Source: Opitutaceae bacterium (GTDB lineage: Bacteria; Verrucomicrobiota; Verrucomicrobiia; Opitutales; Opitutaceae). Taken from it: a DNA stretch of 57,830 nt. Numbering within the stretch: position 1 is the stretch's first letter; each line of letters opens with the position of its first letter. Location: NCBI GenBank assembly GCA_026125215.1, contig JAHCLN010000004.1, forward strand, positions 1 through 57,830, read 5' to 3'. The translations under genes and the position numbers were made by a program. The notes beneath the pieces were generated by a model. That model saw only the letters and a program-made list of their open reading frames with translations, did no database searches and was not told the DNA's origin. Shown here piece by piece: positions 35,759 to 45,352 of the stretch.

Positions 35759-38086
35759 CTAGGCTTTGGTGCGGAGGCGAACTTGCACGGACAACGTCCC
35801 GCTGGCACCGCGCTGGCGGATGGTCAGGCGCGGCTGGGTCTCGGCGTGGTTGAGGCCGAAACGGACCATCTCGCGGCGGAGCGCATCGATGGCGCGCCGC
35901 TCGGGCGTGACCAACGGCAGCTGTTCGATGACGGCTTCCGTGCCGGCGGGCACGGTGATTTCCGCCCGGCCGCGGCGGCCTTCGATGATCACCGTGTTGC
36001 CCTCCTGCCGCATGGGCAGCGGGGTGGTCCAGTGAAAGACGACGCCTTCGCCGCGCTCCACCGCCCAGTCGTCGGTGATGGTCAAGGTGTCGGGCGTGGG
36101 CGAGTCCCAGGTGCGGTGCCAGCGTTTGAACCAGCCCTTCCAGCCGGCGGTGGCGTCCATCGTGGCGTGAAAAGCGGTCTCGTCGCCGCGGCCGGCGGCG
36201 CGGATGTCGGCGTTGACCGGCCGCTCGGGCTGCGGCCGGGTGTCGGCGGACCACGGCGTGAGCATGTTGTGCCGCTGCGCGGTTTTCAGTTCCTCGACGA
36301 TCGGGTTGCTGTAATCCGTCACGCCGAAGTCGGCGGCGAAGGTGTCGCCGGCGAACTCGAGGACGAAGCTGCCCTTGTCCTCGTGCGTGTGGCCGGCACC
36401 GGCCTTGTTGCCCATGAGGAAGAGTTTCACGGTTTCGGCGCCGTGGCGGCGCACGGAGCACATCATGCCGGTGGCGGGCATGTCCACGAAGGGCCGCAGG
36501 GCCGGCCCGGCCGCGGGGATCCGCGGTTCGAGGGCCATGGCGAGGAGCGACGGCGAGGCGCCGGCGCGGCGGAGCTGCTTGCGGTAAATCGTCACCCAGT
36601 GGCTGTCGGGCATGAAGGCGGCGAGATGCGCCAGCGCCTCGGGGAAGGCGAACATCGCATCGCAGACGGGAATCACGTCCTGCTGGTCGTCGGTGGAGAA
36701 CAGCACCTCGGCCATGAGCGCCGTGGCCCGCATGGCGGGCGGCATCAGCTCGGCGAGGGCTTTGCCACGGGCGCGGCTGTAGAGATGCAGCGCGACGAAG
36801 GCCTGCCGGGCGACCCAGGTGAAATAGGTCGGGCCCTCGACGTAGCCGCCGTCGGGCAGGAGGCAGCGGTTGAGACTCTCGACGAGGTCCTGCACGGCGA
36901 GCTCGGTGTAGGCGGCGACACGGGAGGGCGTGGGCACGGGGTAGCCTTCGCCGCGCACCGGCATGGTGCGCTCGAGCAGCAGATAGCCGAGGATGCGGCC
37001 GGGGGCGAACCACGCGAGCTGGTTGCAGTGGAAGATGTATTCCCACCACCAGCCGCAGAAATTCAGGTTGCCGATGCCTTCCTCGGCGATGCGCCGGAGG
37101 ATGAGCTGGCGGCCGAGCGGGGTGAACCATTCGCCGCAGAGATCGAGGATCAGCGCGCATTCGAACACGCAGATCGACTGGACGAAGCTGCGCTGCTCCC
37201 AGGTGCTGCCCGGCATGAAGCACACGAAGGAATCGTCCCAGCGCTCGCAGTGCGCGATGCTCAGCGCGAAACGCGCGGCCAGCCGGCACAGGGCCTTGTC
37301 CTTGAACAGCAGGCCGGCCTGCGCGGCGTTGGCGCCGTGGATGGTGATGACCTTGCCGTGGTCGCGCTCGCGCCGGAGCTGGTTGGAATTCCAGAAATTG
37401 ACGTATTGGCCGATCAGCCTTTCGGGCGGCACGCGGCGGGCGTCCTCGGCGGCTTCGCGGAGGGAGTCCGCCATGCCGGAACCGGCGAAGGTCGCGCGCA
37501 CTTTCTCCAATTCGGCCGCGTCGAGCAGCAGGCCGTGGGCGGGCTCGAACTTGGGGTCAAAGTTCTCCGGCTGGAGGTAATTTTCCCAGCGTTCATCGTA
37601 GCCCGACCACTGGGCGAGGTGCGCGGGCAGGCGGGCGGTGCTTTGCAACGCCATCCAGTAGATCCAGCCGTGGCCGGCGCGGGCGGCGGGCACGCGGGCT
37701 TCGATGGTCAGGGCCGTGAGGCGGCGCGCGCCGTCGAGCGGGAGCCATTCCTCGCGTTTGGTTGCGCCAAAGGGTTCGCCGCGCCGCTCGCGTGGGCCCG
37801 CATCGGTCTCTGCGCGCAGGGTGTAGGTGCCGCCCTCGGGGATGGCGGCGTTGACGATGAGGCGGTCATAGGCCGAGCAGTCGAGGTCGAGGGTGCGGTG
37901 AAACCGCACGACGAGCCCGTCCGCGGCGGGCCGCTGCCACTCCCACTGGACCCACACCCAGTTTTGCCAGACCTTGAAGCCGGTCACGCCTTCGGCGGTG
38001 ACGGTCCACTGTTTGAGTTCGCTGAGCTGGGGATCGTGGAAGGCCTCGAAGACGGCTTCCGCGCTGTTGATCGGGGTGAGACGCAT
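35759..38086 (-). CDS. Heparinase II/III-like protein, paralogue A
   Basis: 775 residues with an alpha-helical toroid-like middle (about 200-480, with FCGWWWEYIFHCNQLAWFAP) and a beta-sandwich C-terminal part containing GHTHEDKGSFVLEFAGDTFA, the Heparinase_II/III C-terminal pattern with its conserved His. The N-terminal 150 residues form a beta domain that begins MRLTPINSAEAVFEAFHDP. There is no signal peptide, so if it is a lyase of uronic-acid polysaccharides it would act on imported oligosaccharides. It is a close paralogue of the gene at 38839-41169, with a PhyH-type gene between, all on one strand with tiny gaps. Confidence 0.85.
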   Translation of the reverse strand: MRLTPINSAEAVFEAFHDPQLSELKQWTVTAEGVTGFKVWQNWVWVQWEWQRPAADGLVVRFHRTLDLDCSAYDRLIVNAAIPEGGTYTLRAETDAGPRERRGEPFGATKREEWLPLDGARRLTALTIEARVPAARAGHGWIYWMALQSTARLPAHLAQWSGYDERWENYLQPENFDPKFEPAHGLLLDAAELEKVRATFAGSGMADSLREAAEDARRVPPERLIGQYVNFWNSNQLRRERDHGKVITIHGANAAQAGLLFKDKALCRLAARFALSIAHCERWDDSFVCFMPGSTWEQRSFVQSICVFECALILDLCGEWFTPLGRQLILRRIAEEGIGNLNFCGWWWEYIFHCNQLAWFAPGRILGYLLLERTMPVRGEGYPVPTPSRVAAYTELAVQDLVESLNRCLLPDGGYVEGPTYFTWVARQAFVALHLYSRARGKALAELMPPAMRATALMAEVLFSTDDQQDVIPVCDAMFAFPEALAHLAAFMPDSHWVTIYRKQLRRAGASPSLLAMALEPRIPAAGPALRPFVDMPATGMMCSVRRHGAETVKLFLMGNKAGAGHTHEDKGSFVLEFAGDTFAADFGVTDYSNPIVEELKTAQRHNMLTPWSADTRPQPERPVNADIRAAGRGDETAFHATMDATAGWKGWFKRWHRTWDSPTPDTLTITDDWAVERGEGVVFHWTTPLPMRQEGNTVIIEGRRGRAEITVPAGTEAVIEQLPLVTPERRAIDALRREMVRFGLNHAETQPRLTIRQRGASGTLSVQVRLRTKA

Positions 38087-38097
38087 GGGCGGGCGGC

Positions 38098-38832
38098 TCA
38101 GGCCGTGTGCAGATCAAGGCTGACCCCGGGGCGCAGTTGCACGCCAAGGAGCTGGCGGCGGAGCGGGGAGGCGGACTTGAGCAGCTTCTCGCAGGTCCGG
38201 CCGGTGTAGTAGTCGGGCTGCTTCATCCACCACGGGACGTAGGTGAGAAAGATCACCGGCCGGTTGGGGCGGTTGGGCGAATGGAAACCGGCGCGGTGGA
38301 GCGTGGCGGCGCCGAAGGCCAGCACGTCGCCGGGGCCGGCGGTGAAGTCGATCTTGTGGTGGTAGAACTCCTCGCCCTTGTAGATGTCGAGATGGCTTTC
38401 GGGAATGACGCCGGTGGGGCCGCCGTCCACCGCGACATGGTCGAGGAAGATGGCCAGCTTGAGGAACTGGTTCGGGCAATGGCGGCCGATGCTCATCTTG
38501 TCGCGGTGCCAGGCCATTGTGCCTTGGTTGGGCTTCGAGACGAGGATCTCGTTGGAGTAAATCTGCGCTTCCTGGCCGACGACCTGGAACACGCCTTCCA
38601 GGATGCCGGGGTGGTCGATGAGGTCGGCGAAGGCGTCGTCGAACTCGATCACATTGGGGTAGTAGGTTTGGAAGGGTTTGTCCCATTCCGGTTTCACGTC
38701 GCGCTGCAGCCGGGCGAAGGCCTCCCGGATGCGGGCGAGATGCTCCGCGGATATGAGGCCGCGCTGGACATAATAGCCATAGCGGTCGGCGTGTTCGAGG
38801 TGCGTGAGGCGGGGTTGTCCGATCGTGGTCAT
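38098..38832 (-). CDS. Phytanoyl-CoA dioxygenase (PhyH) family protein
   Basis: 244 residues, an Fe(II)/2-oxoglutarate-dependent oxygenase by family. The iron ligands are visible as the HxD in TMAWHRDKMSIGR near residue 110 and a distal His in ATLHRAGFHSPNRPNRPVIF, where an Arg further on would bind 2-oxoglutarate. It stands 11 bases upstream of paralogue A and 6 bases downstream of paralogue B, so it is probably one operon with both heparinase-like genes. It may hydroxylate a sugar or sugar-acid released by them (inference). Confidence 0.88.
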   Translation of the reverse strand: MTTIGQPRLTHLEHADRYGYYVQRGLISAEHLARIREAFARLQRDVKPEWDKPFQTYYPNVIEFDDAFADLIDHPGILEGVFQVVGQEAQIYSNEILVSKPNQGTMAWHRDKMSIGRHCPNQFLKLAIFLDHVAVDGGPTGVIPESHLDIYKGEEFYHHKIDFTAGPGDVLAFGAATLHRAGFHSPNRPNRPVIFLTYVPWWMKQPDYYTGRTCEKLLKSASPLRRQLLGVQLRPGVSLDLHTA

Positions 38833-38838
38833 GGGAAA

Positions 38839-41169
38839 TCAGGGCTTAAGGTGCAATTTTACGGCGATGCGCAAGCTGCCGCTGCCGCCGCGCTGGCGGA
38901 CGGTGAGCCGCGGCTGGGTTTCGGCATGGTCCCAGCCGTATTGCTGCATTTCGCGGCGCTGCAGGTCGATGGCGCGGCGGCGCGGATCCATCAGGGGCAG
39001 CTGCTCCAGCCTGGCCTCGACGCCGGCGGGCAGGGTGAGGGTGGCGGTGGCGCGCCGGCCGTGGATGCGGACTTGGTTGCCGTCGAGTTCCATCGGCAGC
39101 CGCGTGGTCCAGTGGAAGATGGCGCCGTCACCTTTTTCGAGCACCCAGTCGTCGGTGATGACGAGTTGGTCCGGCGCGGGTGAGTCCCAGGTGCGGCGCC
39201 AGTGTTTGAACCAGCCTTCCCAACCGGGCGTGCAGTCCATGGTGGCGTGAAAGCGCGTGGCGTCGCCTTGGCCCTGCGGCTTCACGTCGAGCATGATGGG
39301 ATTCCGGGGCTTGGGGCGCTCGGTCTCGCACCAGGGCGTCAGCATGTTGTGGCGCTGGCACTGTTTGAGCAGGTCGCAGACGGGGTTGGCATAGTCCACC
39401 ACGCCGAAGTCGAAGGCAAAACTGTCGCCGGCGCATTCGAGGACGAAGCTGCCCTTGTCCTCGTGCTGGTGGTCGCCGCCGGCCTTGTTGCCGAGGATGA
39501 AGAGCTTCACCCATTCGTCGCCGAGCTTCCGCATCGAGGCCATGTAGCCGAGGTCGGGCATGTGCAGGAAGGGCTGCAGCGGCGGACCCTCGGCGGGGAT
39601 TTCGCGGTCGAGCCGCAGCGGCAGGAGCATGGCGGCGGCCCCCGCCCGCCGCATGGATTTGCGGTAAATCGTGACCCAATGGGTGTCGGGCATCAGCCAG
39701 GCGAGAAAGGCCAGGCCCTCGCCGACGGCAAACATGGCGTCGCCGGTCAGGATCATGTCCTGGCCATCGTCAGTGGAATGGAGCATCTCGGCCAGCGGCG
39801 CGGTCTTGAAGATGGGCGCGGGCACCAGCTCGCGGGCGTCGCGTCCCCGGCCGCGGCCGTAGAGCAGCGCGGAAAAAGCGACCTGCCGCGCGACCCAGGT
39901 GAAATAGCCCGGACCCTCGACGTAGCCGCCGTCGGGCAGCAGGGCCTTGGCGAGGTTGTCCTGCAGGTTGTCCCAGACGATCTCGGTGTGCGGGGCGACG
40001 CGGGACTTTTCCGGGCGGGGAAAATTCTGGTGCCGCGCCGGCATGGTTTTTTCCAGGATGAGCAGGCCGTAGAGCCGGGCCGGGGTGATCCACACCATCT
40101 GGTTGGTGTGATACATGTATTCCCACCACCACGAGGCGTGGCACATCGCGCCGTGGCCCTCGGTGGCGATGCGGCGGAGAATGAGGTCGCGGCCGAGCGG
40201 GGTGAACCATTCGCCGCACAGGTCGAGGATGATGGCGCAGTCGAGCACGCCGAGCGATTGGAGGAACCCGCGCTGGTCCCAGTTGCTCCCGCGCATCCAG
40301 GCGAAGAACACGTCCTCCCAATGGTCGCAGTGCACGAGGCTCAGCGCGAAGCGGGCGGCGAGGCGGCAGAGCGCCTTGTCCTTGAACAGCACGCCGGCCT
40401 GCGCGGCGAAGGGGCCGTTCATCGTCAGCATGCGGCCCATGTCGCGCTCGCGGCGAAAGCCGTTGAAATTCCAGAAATTGATGTTCTCGCCGATCTGGCT
40501 CTCCGGGTGCATGGGCCGGACATCCTCGCCGACGGCGCGCAGCGCCCGGGTGGCGGTGGAGTCGGCGAAATCGCGCCGGACGGCGTCGAGTTCATCGGCA
40601 TCGAGCATCAGCCCGTAGGTCGGTTGGAAAGTCGGCTCAAAGTCCGGCGGCTGGAGATACTTGTCCCAGCGTTCGTCGTAACCGGACCATTGCGCGAGGT
40701 GGGCCGGCAGGCGCTCCGTGCTTTGCAGGCCGAACCAGAGCAACCAGCCGGAGCCGGCGACACGGTGTGCGCTGCGGATCTCGACGGTGAGCTCGTGGAT
40801 GCGGCGCGCGCCGGCGAGCGGCAGCCATTCTTCGTGTCGCGTTGCTCCGGAAGGGGTGCCGGTGCGTTGGCGGGGACCGGCGTCGGTTTCGGCGGCGAGC
40901 GTGATGGTGCTGTCCTCGGGCAGGTTGATCGCGACGATCAGCCGGTCGTAGGCGGAGCAGTCGAGGTCGTCGTAGCGGCGGTGCAGCCGGAGCACGAGGC
41001 CGTCGGCCGCGGGTTGTTCCCAGTTGATGATGACGAAGGCCCAGCTCTGCGTGAGCTTCACGCCCACAGCCCCCGGAGTGGCGGCATCCCAGAGGGGCAG
41101 CTCGCTGATCCGTTCGTCAAAGAAAGGTTCGAACAACGCCTCGGCGCTGTTGATGGGGGTGAGCCGCAT
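38839..41169 (-). CDS. Heparinase II/III-like protein, paralogue B
   Basis: 776 residues, same architecture and start (MRLTPINSAEALFEPFFDE) as paralogue A, and clearly similar along its whole length (for example ASWWWEYMYHTNQMVWITP and HQHEDKGSFVLECAGDSFAF). No signal peptide. It is the first gene of the three-gene cluster; the upstream 200 bases before the TonB receptor contain stem-loops. Divergence from paralogue A is enough for a different substrate preference, but activity is not shown by sequence alone. Confidence 0.85.
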   Translation of the reverse strand: MRLTPINSAEALFEPFFDERISELPLWDAATPGAVGVKLTQSWAFVIINWEQPAADGLVLRLHRRYDDLDCSAYDRLIVAINLPEDSTITLAAETDAGPRQRTGTPSGATRHEEWLPLAGARRIHELTVEIRSAHRVAGSGWLLWFGLQSTERLPAHLAQWSGYDERWDKYLQPPDFEPTFQPTYGLMLDADELDAVRRDFADSTATRALRAVGEDVRPMHPESQIGENINFWNFNGFRRERDMGRMLTMNGPFAAQAGVLFKDKALCRLAARFALSLVHCDHWEDVFFAWMRGSNWDQRGFLQSLGVLDCAIILDLCGEWFTPLGRDLILRRIATEGHGAMCHASWWWEYMYHTNQMVWITPARLYGLLILEKTMPARHQNFPRPEKSRVAPHTEIVWDNLQDNLAKALLPDGGYVEGPGYFTWVARQVAFSALLYGRGRGRDARELVPAPIFKTAPLAEMLHSTDDGQDMILTGDAMFAVGEGLAFLAWLMPDTHWVTIYRKSMRRAGAAAMLLPLRLDREIPAEGPPLQPFLHMPDLGYMASMRKLGDEWVKLFILGNKAGGDHQHEDKGSFVLECAGDSFAFDFGVVDYANPVCDLLKQCQRHNMLTPWCETERPKPRNPIMLDVKPQGQGDATRFHATMDCTPGWEGWFKHWRRTWDSPAPDQLVITDDWVLEKGDGAIFHWTTRLPMELDGNQVRIHGRRATATLTLPAGVEARLEQLPLMDPRRRAIDLQRREMQQYGWDHAETQPRLTVRQRGGSGSLRIAVKLHLKP

Positions 41170-41287
41170 GACGGGAAATCAGGGATGGCTGAAGCTTTCG
41201 GCAGGTTTTGCAACCGACAAATGAGGGCATGCGTGAAGCGCGTGGTTGCCGGAGGGTTCGGCGCGGGTGGCAGAAAGCGGATGTGCG

Positions 41288-41315
41288 GCCGGCCGGGCAC
41301 CGGAGCCCGGCCGGC
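41288..41315. repeat. Perfect 11-base-pair stem-loop
   Basis: GCCGGCCGGGC, loop ACCGGA, GCCCGGCCGGC. No T-run follows on either strand. It lies between the receptor stop and the heparinase-like gene start and may shape transcript ends or folding. Confidence 0.6.
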
Positions 41316-41326
41316 AACACCAAAAC

Positions 41327-41358
41327 GGCGTCGGCACGTTTGGATGCGCCGACGTCGT
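41327..41358 (-). terminator. Weak terminator-like hairpin after the TonB receptor
   Basis: On the minus strand, ACGTCGGCGC and GTGCCGACGCC form a stem of at least 7 base pairs followed by GTTTTGG, 14 bases after the receptor stop. The T-run is short, so termination may be partial, allowing read-through into the heparinase-like genes. Confidence 0.4.
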
Positions 41359-41372
41359 GGAGGGACGCAGGA

Positions 41373-44153
41373 TTAGAACGTGAAATCGACCGACAGGGTC
41401 GCTTCCGTGCCCTGCCCGCGGGTGATGTCGTTGATCTCGTTGGTGAGATTTTGGATGCCCAAGCGCAGGTTGGTGGGGGTGCCGAACCAGCGGGTGCGGT
41501 AGCTGGCGAACACGTCGAAGAGCGTCTCGGAAGGCACGATGGCGTTGTAATAGATGTAGTCGGTGGCGATGTAGTCGCTGGAGTAGCGCACGGCGCCGCC
41601 GATGCTCAGACCTTCGAGCGGGCCGTTGGCAAACGTGTAGCGGCCCACGACGTTGACCTGCCACTCCGGGGTCTTTTGCAGGCGGTCTTCGAAGTTCTTG
41701 ATGTATTCGAGGCGGCCGCGCTTGGTCGTGTCGATCGAGGGATCGCTGATGGTCTGGGCTTCCCACATGTAGTTCCAGTTGAGGATGCCCTGGAAGCGGT
41801 TGTTGGGGGTCCAGGTGAGATCGGCTTCGATGCCCTGCACGCGGTCAAGACCGCCGTTGATGTAAAACTGCACGTCGTTGGCGGTGGTGTTGTCCTGGTT
41901 GCGGGGATCGGCCAGGATGCGGGCGGTGTCGGCCTTGGCGATGCCGTCGCGTTCGGCCTTGTAGTAGGCGATGGTGCCCGAGAGGGTGTTGTCGCGCCAG
42001 TTGGTCTTCAGGCCGATTTCGAAGCCCTTGTCCCTTTCGTTGGGCAGCGGGCGGGGATCGTCGGCGGGCGTCAGGGCGAGACCGACCGCGCTGAGCGTGT
42101 TGGTGAAGACGACCGTCTGGCTGTAGGAAACAAAGGCGTGGAAGCCGGGGATGAACTCATAGATGACGCCCATCGTGGGGTTGGTCTCGCTGTTGCCGGT
42201 CATTTTCTCCGTGGTGCGGCGGGCGCCGAGCAGCAGGTTCAGGCGGTCCTCGAAGGCAGATCCGCGGTAGCTCAGATAGGCGGCCTCGGTCGAGGGAATG
42301 TAGCGGCCCGAGAAGGGCGCGCCGTCCATGATGTCGTAGATGTTGGGCTCCGGGTTGCCGGCAAACGGATCATGGTAACGGAAAATGTCCGAACCGGTCA
42401 GCACGTTGCCAAAGCTGTCGGTCACCGGGCTGAGGCCGCTGTAATCGACGTTGACGGCGCCATATTGCATGACCATCCGGGTCCATTCCGCGCCGCCGAT
42501 GAACTTGTGCTTCATGCCGAAGGCTTCGGTTTCATAGACGATGTCGACCTGCTGGGTGTCGGAGATGCCCTGGCGCAGGTCATCCGGGTTGAGGTCGAGG
42601 GCAAAGCCGAGGTCGAGGTTTTTGAAGCGGCCGTCCGGACGCAGCCCGCCGTTGGGCGAGGCCAGCGCGCGCATGAAGGTTTGCTTCACGTCGTTGCGCA
42701 GCCACCGGTAGCGGATGGAGAGGTTGTCGGTCGGAGTGAACGTGAGACCGACGTCCGACAGGCTGGAGGTGCCGTTGCGGCCGGACTGGTCCGTCGGGGG
42801 CGTGAATTTGTCGCCGAGCGGGGAAATGCGCCACCAGTCGATCTTGCTCCCCGTGATGGGGTAGGGTTGGCGGCCGGTCATGCCGTAAATGTCCTCGGAC
42901 CAGTTGATGAGGAAGCCGCGCGGATGGCCGCTGCCCCAGCGCTGCTGGATGAGGGCCTGGGCGGCCGCGTCATCGGCGAGGTTGTAGGCCGTCTTCATGT
43001 AGTCGAGGATCTGCCGGCTCGGGTTGCTGACGTCCCGGTAGTAGTCCTGATTGATCGCGAGATCCCAGGCAAAGACCGGATAGGAGGCCCGGGACTTGGT
43101 GAAATTGAACTCCGCGCTGAACTCGAACTTGCTGTTGGGGCGGAACACCACCGAGGGCGCGACAAAGATGTATTCGCTGTGATCCACGTCGTAGCGCCCG
43201 TCCTTGGACTGGTAGGAGGTGATGAGGCGGAAAGCCGTGCTGCGGTTGATGGTGTTTTGCAGGTCCACCGAGGCGCGGGTGAGATTGTGGGTGCCATACG
43301 CGAGCTCCATGCTGGTGGCCTGCTTGAACTGCGGCTTCTTGGTGATGTAGTTCGCCACGCCGTTGGGCAGGGCCGTGCCGTAAAACAGGCCCACCGCGCC
43401 CTTGGCGATCTCCACGCGGTCGATGTTGTCGGTCAGCAGGATGGGGGTGATCGAAAAGGAGTCGGCGAGGGGCACACCGTTGAAATACCGATACATGTGA
43501 AAACCGCGCATCGTGAAGATGCCGGCCTGGCCGACTTCGGATTCGCCGGTGACGACGCCGGAACTGTAACGGAACACCTTGTCGAAATCGGTGACCGCGA
43601 AATCCTTCAGCAGCTCGGACGAGATGATTTCAATGGAGGCCGGCTCACGGATGATGGGGACGCCAATGCGTGAGGTCGTGATACTGTTGGTCTTCAGATA
43701 TCCCTGCTCCTGCGCACCGGCCACTTCGAAAGGGGAGAGCCTCACGATCTGTTCGTCCTCATCCTGGACCGCGGGGCTGTTGCGGCGGTTGGCGGGACGC
43801 CGCGCGTTGTCGGGCTCCGGGTTGGTGCGGCGGACCGTGAGCGCGCCCGATTGCTCGTCCTGCATCACCGTCAGGCCGGAGTCTTTGACCATGATCTCCA
43901 GGGCGGCGCGGGCGGTCATGTTGCCGCGCACGGCGCTGGTGCGCATACCGCTGACGCTGTCTGCCGCGAAGAAGAACTGGGTGTCGCGGGCCTGGGTGGC
44001 GAATTCGCGCAAGGTCTGCTCGGCCGGACCGGCGGCGATGTCGAACTGACGGGTCGTGGTCTCCGCCGCCGATAGCGGGGTGCTGAAGCCCAGGCACAAG
44101 GCCAAAGCTGCCAGGGTTCGGAACAAGGATGACGGTAGGGTTGTTTTTGTCAT
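41373..44153 (-). CDS. STN-type TonB-dependent outer membrane receptor
   Basis: 926 residues. ATG complementary to 44151-44153 opens a signal peptide (TLAALALCLGFSTPLSAA). An STN signalling domain follows (FDIAAGPAEQTLREFATQAR to about residue 105), then a linker with the Opitutaceae-type LSPFEVAGAQEQGY motif, the plug (EPASIEIISSELLKDFAVTD, FTMRGF, GLFYGTALPNGVANYITKKP) and a 22-strand barrel ending ATLSVDFTF with the terminal Phe needed for assembly. The STN domain talks to a FecR protein, encoded just upstream. Imported ligand unknown: ferrisiderophore, or more likely saccharide given the neighbours. Confidence 0.93.
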   Translation of the reverse strand: MTKTTLPSSLFRTLAALALCLGFSTPLSAAETTTRQFDIAAGPAEQTLREFATQARDTQFFFAADSVSGMRTSAVRGNMTARAALEIMVKDSGLTVMQDEQSGALTVRRTNPEPDNARRPANRRNSPAVQDEDEQIVRLSPFEVAGAQEQGYLKTNSITTSRIGVPIIREPASIEIISSELLKDFAVTDFDKVFRYSSGVVTGESEVGQAGIFTMRGFHMYRYFNGVPLADSFSITPILLTDNIDRVEIAKGAVGLFYGTALPNGVANYITKKPQFKQATSMELAYGTHNLTRASVDLQNTINRSTAFRLITSYQSKDGRYDVDHSEYIFVAPSVVFRPNSKFEFSAEFNFTKSRASYPVFAWDLAINQDYYRDVSNPSRQILDYMKTAYNLADDAAAQALIQQRWGSGHPRGFLINWSEDIYGMTGRQPYPITGSKIDWWRISPLGDKFTPPTDQSGRNGTSSLSDVGLTFTPTDNLSIRYRWLRNDVKQTFMRALASPNGGLRPDGRFKNLDLGFALDLNPDDLRQGISDTQQVDIVYETEAFGMKHKFIGGAEWTRMVMQYGAVNVDYSGLSPVTDSFGNVLTGSDIFRYHDPFAGNPEPNIYDIMDGAPFSGRYIPSTEAAYLSYRGSAFEDRLNLLLGARRTTEKMTGNSETNPTMGVIYEFIPGFHAFVSYSQTVVFTNTLSAVGLALTPADDPRPLPNERDKGFEIGLKTNWRDNTLSGTIAYYKAERDGIAKADTARILADPRNQDNTTANDVQFYINGGLDRVQGIEADLTWTPNNRFQGILNWNYMWEAQTISDPSIDTTKRGRLEYIKNFEDRLQKTPEWQVNVVGRYTFANGPLEGLSIGGAVRYSSDYIATDYIYYNAIVPSETLFDVFASYRTRWFGTPTNLRLGIQNLTNEINDITRGQGTEATLSVDFTF

Positions 44154-44222
44154 GGGGTTGCTTTTGAGGGGGGACGAAACGGCATGACCTGCCGGTTCAT
44201 GGGCCAAGACTCGGTCCCCGCT

Positions 44223-44249
44223 GATTTCCGTTACGCCTTTTTAAAGGCG
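44223..44249 (-). promoter_or_regulatory. Candidate control site upstream of the TonB receptor
   Basis: The minus strand carries CGTAACGGAAATC (44223-44235), repeated exactly at 45968-45980 before the sigma gene, and overlapping the palindrome CGCCTTTTTAAAGGCG (44234-44249). The GGAAAT core resembles the -35 of FecI-type promoters. Function is inferred from position and duplication. Confidence 0.45.
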
Positions 44250-44277
44250 AAACCACGGACCCGTTGTCCGGTGCGTC

Positions 44278-45345
44278 TCAGCGCGCCGGCATCAACACCG
44301 TGCTCGCCGCCGGCCCGGGAAAGGTCTGCACCACCTGGCCGGCCTGCATGAGGCGCAGAAATCCGTCCAGGTTTTCGGCCTTGAACACGCCGGTGATGGT
44401 GCGCTGCCCGAGTTCCCGGTCGCCGATGCGCAGCTGCATCGCGTTGTAGCGGTTGAAGGCCGCAACCACCTCGTTGAGCGGGGTATCGTTGAAAACCAGC
44501 CGCGTGCTTTGCCAGGAAAGCGCCAGGTCGATGTCCCCGGGCGCCACGTCTTGGTATTGCACGGCGGGAGTCGACTCCGGTCCGGCCGGTGCACTTACGA
44601 TCAGTTTCTGCCCCGCCTGGAGCGCGGTGGTGCTGGGGTCGAGCAGGGAGTCGCCCCGCATGGCATCGTCAACCCGGACGAGTCCCTCCGTGACGAGAAT
44701 TTCAACGCCGGCCGGGGCCATTTTCACATTGAAAGCGGTGCCGACCGCACGCACCGCGACATGGCCGACCTGCACGATGAACGGTCGGCCGGTGTCTTTC
44801 TTCACCGAGAAGTGCGCTTCGCCGTCCAGCAGGTGGACGCGGCGCTCATTGGCCGAATAGGCCGTCGCGATGCGGCTGGAGCCGTTCAGTTGCGTGACCG
44901 AACCGTCGGGCAGCACCTGCTGGCTGGCCGTGCTGGCCAGCACCTGGTAACTCACGGGCGATTTGGCCGGATCGGTTTTCTGCCCCGATTGATCGGTGGC
45001 GCCGGGTCTGAGCGTGATCAGCAGAACCAGTGCCGCGGCCATGCCCAAGGAGACGGTGACGGGCAGCCAGGAACGCCGGTGCCGGCGCCGGGTGGCCCGG
45101 TGCATCACGGCGTCGGCTTGGGCGGCCAGGTCCGGCACCAGCCCGGCCGTGTCCAGACCCCGCCAGGTCGCGGCAATTTCCGCATAGGCATCTTGATGCC
45201 GCGGATCGGCTTCCGCCCAGGCGGTAAACTCATGCACTTCCTCGGCGGAGAGTCCCCGGTCCCGCCGAATCACCCAAGCGGCGGCGGCCTGCTCGATGGC
45301 GGCAGAATCCCTGGCGGTTTGAGGACGGGAGCGGTGCGTGGACAT
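44278..45345 (-). CDS. FecR-family anti-sigma/signal transducer
   Basis: 355 residues from the ATG complementary to 45343-45345. The cytoplasmic N-terminus has the DUF4880 pattern AAAAWVIRRDRGLSAEEVHE and FTAWAEADPRHQDAYAEIAA; a single membrane helix lies near residues 98-115 (LPVTVSLGMAAALVLLITL); the periplasmic FecR domain has VLPDGSVTQLNGSSRI, VHLLDGEAHFSV and AVGTAFNVKM. The C-terminal region is STN-like (NDTPLNEVVAAFNRYNAMQL). It should control the sigma factor whose gene ends 7 bases upstream, under receptor signals. Confidence 0.93.
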   Translation of the reverse strand: MSTHRSRPQTARDSAAIEQAAAAWVIRRDRGLSAEEVHEFTAWAEADPRHQDAYAEIAATWRGLDTAGLVPDLAAQADAVMHRATRRRHRRSWLPVTVSLGMAAALVLLITLRPGATDQSGQKTDPAKSPVSYQVLASTASQQVLPDGSVTQLNGSSRIATAYSANERRVHLLDGEAHFSVKKDTGRPFIVQVGHVAVRAVGTAFNVKMAPAGVEILVTEGLVRVDDAMRGDSLLDPSTTALQAGQKLIVSAPAGPESTPAVQYQDVAPGDIDLALSWQSTRLVFNDTPLNEVVAAFNRYNAMQLRIGDRELGQRTITGVFKAENLDGFLRLMQAGQVVQTFPGPAASTVLMPAR

Positions 45346-45352
45346 GGTGCGG

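Noticed and set aside
35723-38209. An 828-codon plus-strand frame opposite the heparinase-like gene
   Set aside because: Gly/Val/Glu-rich low-complexity translation without family marks; the minus strand encodes a clear protein. The same applies to 39202-41376 and 41208-43673.
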